Source: Dysidea avara (Eukaryota > Porifera > Demospongiae > Dictyoceratida > Dysideidae). From it: a stretch of 64,000 nucleotides of DNA. The stretch spans positions 5,070,694 through 5,134,693 of the forward strand of contig NC_089285.1 in assembly GCF_963678975.1 (NCBI RefSeq), written 5' to 3'. Shown in pieces: positions 58,519 to 64,000 of the stretch. Below the pieces are notes generated by a model. The model worked only from the letters and a program-made list of their open reading frames with translations. It did not search any database and was not told where the DNA came from. Position 1 is the stretch's first letter. Each line of letters starts with the position of its first letter. The position numbers and the translations under genes are program-made.

Positions 58519-59719
58519 ACATATCTAAAAATCATAATATTATAGTTAGCTAGCTTCTTCTCTCTTTTTTTTGCCTACCGACTGACCCATTTTGTTGTAA
58601 AATAAATTTGAGCAACAACTTTTCAAATAGGTATGGCCTTAACAATGTCCAATTTATTTCAAATTTGTCTGCAAATATACCTGTACTCTTTAGCTATTAA
58701 TGGCCAAAAAATGGTTTCATTATCTTTATGGAGAGAGCCTGAGCCTCACAATATTTAGCGGTATTTCAGATGCCCTCCATTTTTATTTTAGCCATGTCCA
58801 CCAGCAGAGTTCATGCTTTTGCAACAAATGCACCAGTGCTAAACCACAGAAGAATATCTTTCAATTGTAGAAGTGTGCTTTACAGTTGATATTCAGGATA
58901 TTTCCGTTGGAATGCAGTATTTTTGGCTCCTAAATGAAGGAGATGCATTAAGGTGGAATAATGAAGTTATGAGAAGCAACTTCCTGACCACCCACATTTG
59001 TTAGTCTTGGTGCCTCAATCATACCACCCTAGAAATGGCAAGATGTTCCATTTTCTACCTTTTATGGGTGCATAAAGCAACATTTTTGTGCTTTTTATTT
59101 CACCCATATAAGGTAGAGAAGAAAAGCCTTTCAATTTCTGTGACAGTATTTGTGATAGGACAACAAGACTAGCATAAGTAGGTGGTCAGGAGGTGGTTTC
59201 ACATAACTTCCATTTTTCTACTTCGTGTGCATCTCCTTCATTTGAGAGCCAAAAATACTGTGTTTCAAAGGAAATATCCTGAATATCACTTTAAAAGCAC
59301 ACTTATACTCTTGGATGATATTTATTTACTTTCTTCTGTGGTTTAGCACAGGTGCATTTGTTGCAAAAGCATGAACTCTGCTGGTGGGCATGGCTAAATT
59401 AAAAAATGGACGGTGTCCAACAATACCGCTAAATATTGTGAAGCTCATACTCCCTCCATGCTAAAGATAATGAAACCATTTTTTGGCCATTAATAGCTAA
59501 TGAGTACAGGTATATTGTATACAAATTTGAACATTTTTTACTGGTAGTCAAAATCAAAGTCTGAAGCCTAATAGTTTTGTCCGAACATAGAATTTATCAG
59601 ACTGAGCATACTATTGGCTGTAACTCTCAAGCTATTAATAATGCATAACTGACTGTTGGAGGATAATTACTGCTTAGTGTAGCCTACATTTTGGTAAGTA
59701 TGACAATCATGGATACTTT

Positions 59720-60190
59720 CTGTACTTTGGTTTCATATAGCTCTGTAGTTGGACCAAGCATCCTCAGTCTGGAGGTGTCTAGCTGTTTTATATAGTCAAG
59801 TGCGTTTATTCATTAGTTTTTTAATTGGAGGAGATATCTATAGGAGGTCAGTTGTTGGTTTGGATGGTCTCTGTGGTATATGAGTTAATATATAGTTTTG
59901 TGGATGGCACTTTTAAATCTTTGCCAGTTTTCTTCAACAGAATTGAGATATGGATTAGCAGTGAGAAACTGGGATTGGAAGTCTAGTATTCCTGCTTTTA
60001 AAATAAGTTGTATTGCATTTGTAGTAAATAGGTCATGTGATTTCATCAGATGGGGGTTTGCCACGAAAGTTGAGTTGGTAAGAAACAGCTTCATGATCGG
60101 AAATTCCGGGACTTGTTTGGGCATTAGTTATTAAGTACGTAGGAGTGTGAAGTAAACAACAAATGGAGTATATGTTATTGGCTTGAGTGG
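59720..60190 (-). pseudogene. LINE ORF2 fragment: end of endonuclease, start of RT
   Basis: From 60,190 down: SPGISDHEAVSYQLN (the SDH motif of the APE-type endonuclease), NPYLNSVEENWQRFKSAI, then in a shifted frame IPQRPSKPTTDLL and TARHLQTEDAWSNYRA, the linker before the RT domain of non-LTR elements. Several stops and frame changes. RT itself is lost at the palindrome border (about 59,700). Confidence 0.75.
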
Positions 60191-60195
60191 GAAAC

Positions 60196-61027
60196 AATTC
60201 GGGTAGTGCTAAAAGCCGTAACGGAATGGAACCAATTGGGACACGCGCCTAGTAGAAAAATCATTTTAAATTTATTTTGTGCCGTTTCCAATTGCCACAC
60301 AGTGACTAGAATTGTGTTAGAGTTAGTTTCCTTCCATGCTAGAAATCGCACTCTCGGAAGTTTCTATTTAATGCCTGCCACATAGCATATTGTATTCTTA
60401 CCACTCCATCAAATTCTGTTTAATCAGAATTACTTCCTTATCATTCTGAAAGGTAAACTACTAGTACTGTAGTATTTTTATGTAATAGTTGTGTTCAAGG
60501 CTTTAGTAATACTGAGGATGGTTTCAGTTCTGAAGTCTGCCAAGGATTTACGAGAGTTAACTACAGTGTTTAGACAATGGCATGTCAAGAATGCTTTGAT
60601 ATTTGCAAAGTATGCAGGGTTTTTATTCTAGTAAGACACCTGTAAACAGGTGGAACCTAGTAAGACACCTAGCCACAAACTTCAACAAACAAATTGCATA
60701 CTTTGTGGGTTCATAACAAAATTCCAGTCACCACAGGCCATTGTCTAAATTACTAAGACATATTGGCTGTGAATTATTTGTTTACAATGCTTCCAAAATA
60801 ATAGCTTAGCAGGTTAAATGATAGTTTTCAGCATAGGTGATTGCAAAACGCATTCTTGCAGTGGGCATAAATAGAAACTTTGAGCGAGCGATTTCTAGCA
60901 TGCCTACAAGTAGAAGAATACTAACTTTAGCACAACTCTAGTTACTATGTGACAGTAGGAAACGGTGTACAGTCTGCAAAAACAAATTTTCAACTTGGCG
61001 CGTGCCCCATTCCGTTCCATTCCATTC
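60196..61027. mobile_element. Foldback element inside LINE, about 830 bp
   Basis: Left GCTAAAAGCCGTAACGGAAT, right ATTCCATTCCAGCTTTTAGC; GACACGCGCC pairs with GGCGCGTGCC, GTTTCCTTCCATGCTAGAAATCG region pairs with CGATTTCTAGCATGCCTAC, GACAATGGC with GCCATTGTC. Centre near 60,620. It separates the two LINE endonuclease segments. Confidence 0.82.
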
Positions 61028-61039
61028 CAGCTTTTAGCT

Positions 61040-61430
61040 CTACTCATTAATAGAATAGTTGATTAGTTGTGGTTCCATAAGTTGGACTTGGTTGTAAGTA
61101 GCCATTACCATCTTCCCATGTTATGTCTGGAAAATTGAAATCACTACCTAATATGATTTGAGGTGAGGTTGTTGAATCATTATGAACTAGTTCAGATAAA
61201 GGTTAAAACATCCATAGAAGTATGATTATTGTTTGGTGGCCTGTAGAATATGAGCATAAATACAAAGGCCTGTGTTTCTGAATTTGAAGTTTTCCCCAAA
61301 TATTTTCTGCATCTGATGTATAGTTTAAAAAAGAAACATTTGAAATATGTAAAGAACTTTTGAAACCAATGAACATTCCACCAGCACCTCAACATCTGTC
61401 CTTTCTGATAATTTTATATAAATCTGGTAG
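61040..61430 (-). pseudogene. LINE ORF2 fragment: APE endonuclease
   Basis: Reading down from 61,430: MFIGFKSSLHISN, PLYLCSYYRPPNNNHTS (in two frames) and PQIILGSDFNFPDITW, the GDFN-like endonuclease motif. Followed by the foldback; ORF2 resumes at 60,190. Frame broken. Confidence 0.75.
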
Positions 61431-61459
61431 AATTTCTGATGAAAAAAAGGAGGAGTCTA

Positions 61460-61800
61460 GAGTTTCATACGATAGTGCTTTCCATCTTTATTCATGTGTG
61501 CTAGTTTGGCTCTAAGGCTCTTGTTTATTTCTTGCTCTTTAGGAGTGAGGTCAGGTGTATTATTTTCCTGATATCTTCTGGGTGGTTTGAACTTCTTAAT
61601 TTGGTGCAATTATGAAGAATGCTAGCTATTTCGCTAGACGAGCCAAAGGATATCTTTAACAGGCAGGGTCTCTCCAATTCTTAGTGCAAATAGAAACCGA
61701 AGTATCTAGATGCTTTTCAATAATACCTGAGACTCATGTACCATCATGGGATTTTCTTTTTGTGGGATCCTCATCTTCAGATTCATCCAAGTTGTAAACT
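61460..61800 (-). pseudogene. LINE ORF1 C-terminal fragment
   Basis: Codes DLTPKEQEINKSLRAKLAHM and NKDGKHYR, the conserved end of ORF1-type proteins that bind LINE RNA, preceded by an LPVKDI-like segment with frame breaks. It ends just upstream of the endonuclease fragment, as in an ORF1-ORF2 LINE. 62,580-62,760 carries a possible N-terminal part (EALNSSMASAKD-like). Confidence 0.65.
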
Positions 61801-61805
61801 ATAAT

Positions 61806-62449
61806 GTGACCGGATCTGCGGAAACCCAACATAATGGCGTAAGCCTAAATTTTCAGTATAAGCCATTGATTTGTAATGGGTAAAATATTTGCGTAATCGA
61901 AAAAAGATTGTAAATTTTTTAAACGCTTTGTTCTTTATGAAGGAAGGGTCCTATGATAAATACCTGGATATCATCTTATTCGCTTACTCAAGAGGAGTTC
62001 AAAAATCGTTGTTTCATGCAGTAGACTAAAGGATACAAAAGTTATGGGTGTTTGTTTACGTCATGTCGAAACGATCGTACGCGATCAATTTTTCTTCACT
62101 GGTTTCGTTTCTGTATGCAATGAAGAATGGTAATAGAAGAAAAAACTTACCCAGTAATGGACTCCCCTATTCATGGCGAACACAATGGTACAAGTTGCAA
62201 GTCTGTACTGCATTGTATTTGTACGTTACAACCGTTTTTGTAAGCGCATGTAATTTATTTTCCCAATACTTGCTGTACAAATCGATCTTTCCATTGTTGC
62301 TACTTTGTAGGGCTGTAACTCCAAAAATTGATGCCATATGAGGCTGAAACTTGGCCAAAGCATACACTTGGCTAAGTAGATTATAAATATTCAGCAATAA
62401 AGAATTTGAAAAATGCGTCATTATGTCAGGATTTCGCAGATCCGGTCAC
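61806..62449. mobile_element. GTGACC-ended MITE, 644 bp, 4-bp TSD
   Basis: Ends GTGACCGGATCTGCGGAAAC and TTTCGCAGATCCGGTCAC, flanked by TAAT on both sides (61,802-61,805 and 62,450-62,453). Interior collinear with 35,444-36,088. Inserted in LINE ORF1 sequence. Confidence 0.93.
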
Positions 62450-62769
62450 TAATATTTAACTTTTGTTTATCTTTATCTCTCTCTTCATTGATTTCCGAGG
62501 TGACTGTAGCAGCAATGTCAGCAGTGTTACAAGGAATGTTAGCAGATTAATCTATTACCATAGATTCACTTTGCTCGGGGAGGTTATTTAGAAGTCATCT
62601 TCAAGTTGTTTTAGCCTTTGTTCAAGTGATTCCTGTCTTTTGCTGAAGCCATTGAAGAATTTAGTGCTAATGATGCTTTTGGACGGCAAATAGGACCAAA
62701 GAACATGATACAAGATGATGGTGCTTTACTTAGCACTTCAAATTCTTCTACAGAGATACCTGCGCACAC

Positions 62770-64000
62770 ATGATTATTTATTTATTTATTTTTATCAATT
62801 TAGTTATGAGACAAGGTCATATACCTATAGGAATACAACCTGAACAAAAAGAAAATACAATACAAATGCACACAAACAGTACAAGACAAAATATGACTAT
62901 AAAACAGAACAGAACTACAAAAATCAGGTGATCAAAAATGAATATAGCTGATGATTACGATTGGATATGCATAAAATAGATTCATGAATCTTATTCCAGG
63001 GAAAATAATATTTATGTACAAAAAACAAGTATCTATAACTGTCAATTGAAGATGATTTGCAATAAATAGAGAGTGAATGTGACCTTGTACATGTTGAAGT
63101 AAAAGAAATAATCACTAAATTTCAGAGCAATATGTCCATGTAAGATATCATGTACTGTTAACATAAACAAGTACTGACAGCGGGTAGACAGCTCAGGCCA
63201 GTTTGGGTGGCTATAGCATTCCAGTGATGGTTTGGACCATTTCAGTTAAAATGGCTACCAGCCACCCAACCGGGCAGTACAAAGTTGCACAGTTTCTAAT
63301 TTCATAACATTTTGGTGTTCCTTAAGATTGCAAAACTCACATTCTAGGCTCTAGCTCATTTGCAGCATTCTTTGAACAGGTGACACACTGGTTTTACATA
63401 TTTCCTTTGGATTTCTTTGTTGGAGGTTTTCCGTCAGTTTCTCTATCTTGTTTGGACACCATCTTGCTTGTGAATTCTAAATATCAAGCACTACACAATA
63501 CAATAGTTGCAATGAAGGGGTAATTACTAACTGGCTTTCTGTGGTACCATTCTCCTTTTTACCACAGTACAATAGTGTTATCATGTACGAACAGAGAATT
63601 GTTGAGAGTTTTGATGCAACCAATTCCCACAATTACATTGCAGTACAAGCATGCCAGTCTAATAACAAGTTGAGAGAAATCCAAGAGTGATGTTAAAGTT
63701 GTACTTGGAATAATGCGTTGCCAACAAAAGAGCTCAGGAGTGGATCCTGGAGAAGGGCGGTGTGCTAGAAGATTAAAGTTGGGAATCAGTATGTTATCCG
63801 GAAGTAAAGATTAGCTAGTTTCATTAATAATACAGTTAGTCCATGAGCTGGAGGGGTCAGTCGGTACCATCTGAACTGAATAAGGATCATTGCTTTTTTT
63901 TGAAAAGGTATCCATCCCAATAACACAAAAATGCATGATAGCAATGTATTTGTGGTAGCTTCTGGTCATACTATGAAGATACAGTAATTACGTATAATTT
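62770..64000. other. Unassigned right end of the window
   Basis: Begins with (TTTA)n at 62,777-62,792. The minus-strand ORF 62,924-63,115 has a faint LINE C-terminal look (VHKYYFPWNKIHESI) but cannot be assigned. Nothing else recognised up to 64,000. Confidence 0.35.

Larger units (their letters stand above)
53452..58642. mobile_element. AGGCCATACC-ended TIR element carrying a Ty3/gypsy insertion
   Basis: 53,453 onward AGGCCATACCTATTTGAAAA pairs with TTTTCAAATAGGTATGGCCT ending about 58,641, with TIRs of about 32 bp. Flanked by TA (or TAA) on both sides, so Tc1/mariner or Harbinger. Without the retrotransposon it is about 470 bp and has no transposase. Confidence 0.75.
53287..59700. mobile_element. 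Giant palindromic (foldback) element, about 1.2 kb, interrupted by nested insertions
   Basis: Outer left arm 53,287-53,451 (TTTTACCAAAAGGTAGGCTA start) pairs with 59,535-59,700; inner left arm 58,643-59,070 pairs with 59,085-59,520 (for example CAGCAGAGTTCATGCTTTTG and GCAAAAGCATGAACTCTGCT). Centre near 59,077. The left arm is split by the element at 53,452-58,642. Confidence 0.85.

Noticed and set aside
1..64000. tRNA or rRNA genes and bacterial contamination
   Set aside because: No cloverleaf or rRNA signature was noticed, and split genes, MITEs and microsatellites occur throughout; the only tRNA-like match is the retrotransposon primer-binding site.

Overview
ORGANISM. This is animal nuclear DNA: split genes with GT-AG introns (some only 49-50 bp), AT-rich, packed with short inverted-repeat transposons, microsatellites and minisatellites, and no prokaryotic gene organisation. 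Two conserved eukaryotic genes can be read exon by exon: a Notchless/NLE1-type WD40 ribosome-assembly factor and mitochondrial ribosomal protein L18 (uL18m). The transposon mix (P/THAP9-like, hAT, KDZ-like, piggyBac-like and Harbinger-like MITEs, foldbacks, one Ty3/gypsy element, LINEs) and the very short introns suggest an early-branching metazoan, perhaps a demosponge. The species is not determined. LAYOUT. 1-2,520: LINE reverse transcriptase split by a TTAA-flanked MITE that itself holds another MITE. 2,862-3,945: two TAGTCT-ended elements with perfect 9-bp target duplications. 5,060-10,840: a 5'- and 3'-truncated duplicate of the NLE1 gene (copy A). 11,390-20,620: a hAT transposase relic split by a piggyBac-like MITE and by a 5.35-kb P-like transposon that carries a transposase on the minus strand and an unknown convergent second gene. 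20,650-26,180: repeats only. 26,186-36,970: the longer NLE1 gene (copy B), complete at its 3' end. 37,180-52,601: MRPL18 on the minus strand, converging on NLE1 and with a roughly 13.7-kb first intron full of repeats (satellite array, KDZ fragment, SAP-protein foldback, 1.26-kb foldback). Its first coding exon is interrupted by two transposons. 53,020-53,158: possible first exon of a divergent gene. 53,290-59,700: a giant palindrome interrupted by a second inverted-repeat element, which in turn holds a Ty3/gypsy retrotransposon (gag-pol on the minus strand). 59,720-62,760: a fragmentary LINE on the minus strand, itself interrupted by a foldback and a MITE. HOW THE PARTS RELATE. NLE1 (cytosolic 60S maturation) and MRPL18 (mitochondrial large subunit) end 210 bp apart and point at each other. 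Both are damaged as read: NLE1 copy B has stops in its 5'-most visible exon and in exon 4, copy A has a different stop in the same exon 4, and MRPL18 exon 1 carries two insertions plus an apparent 1-base loss. The region is therefore either a decaying segmental copy, one damaged allele of a heterozygous genome, or carries assembly errors. Target-site duplications and empty sites in the NLE1 duplicate let several insertions be placed after the duplication. No RNA gene, CRISPR array or intact cellular coding sequence was found.
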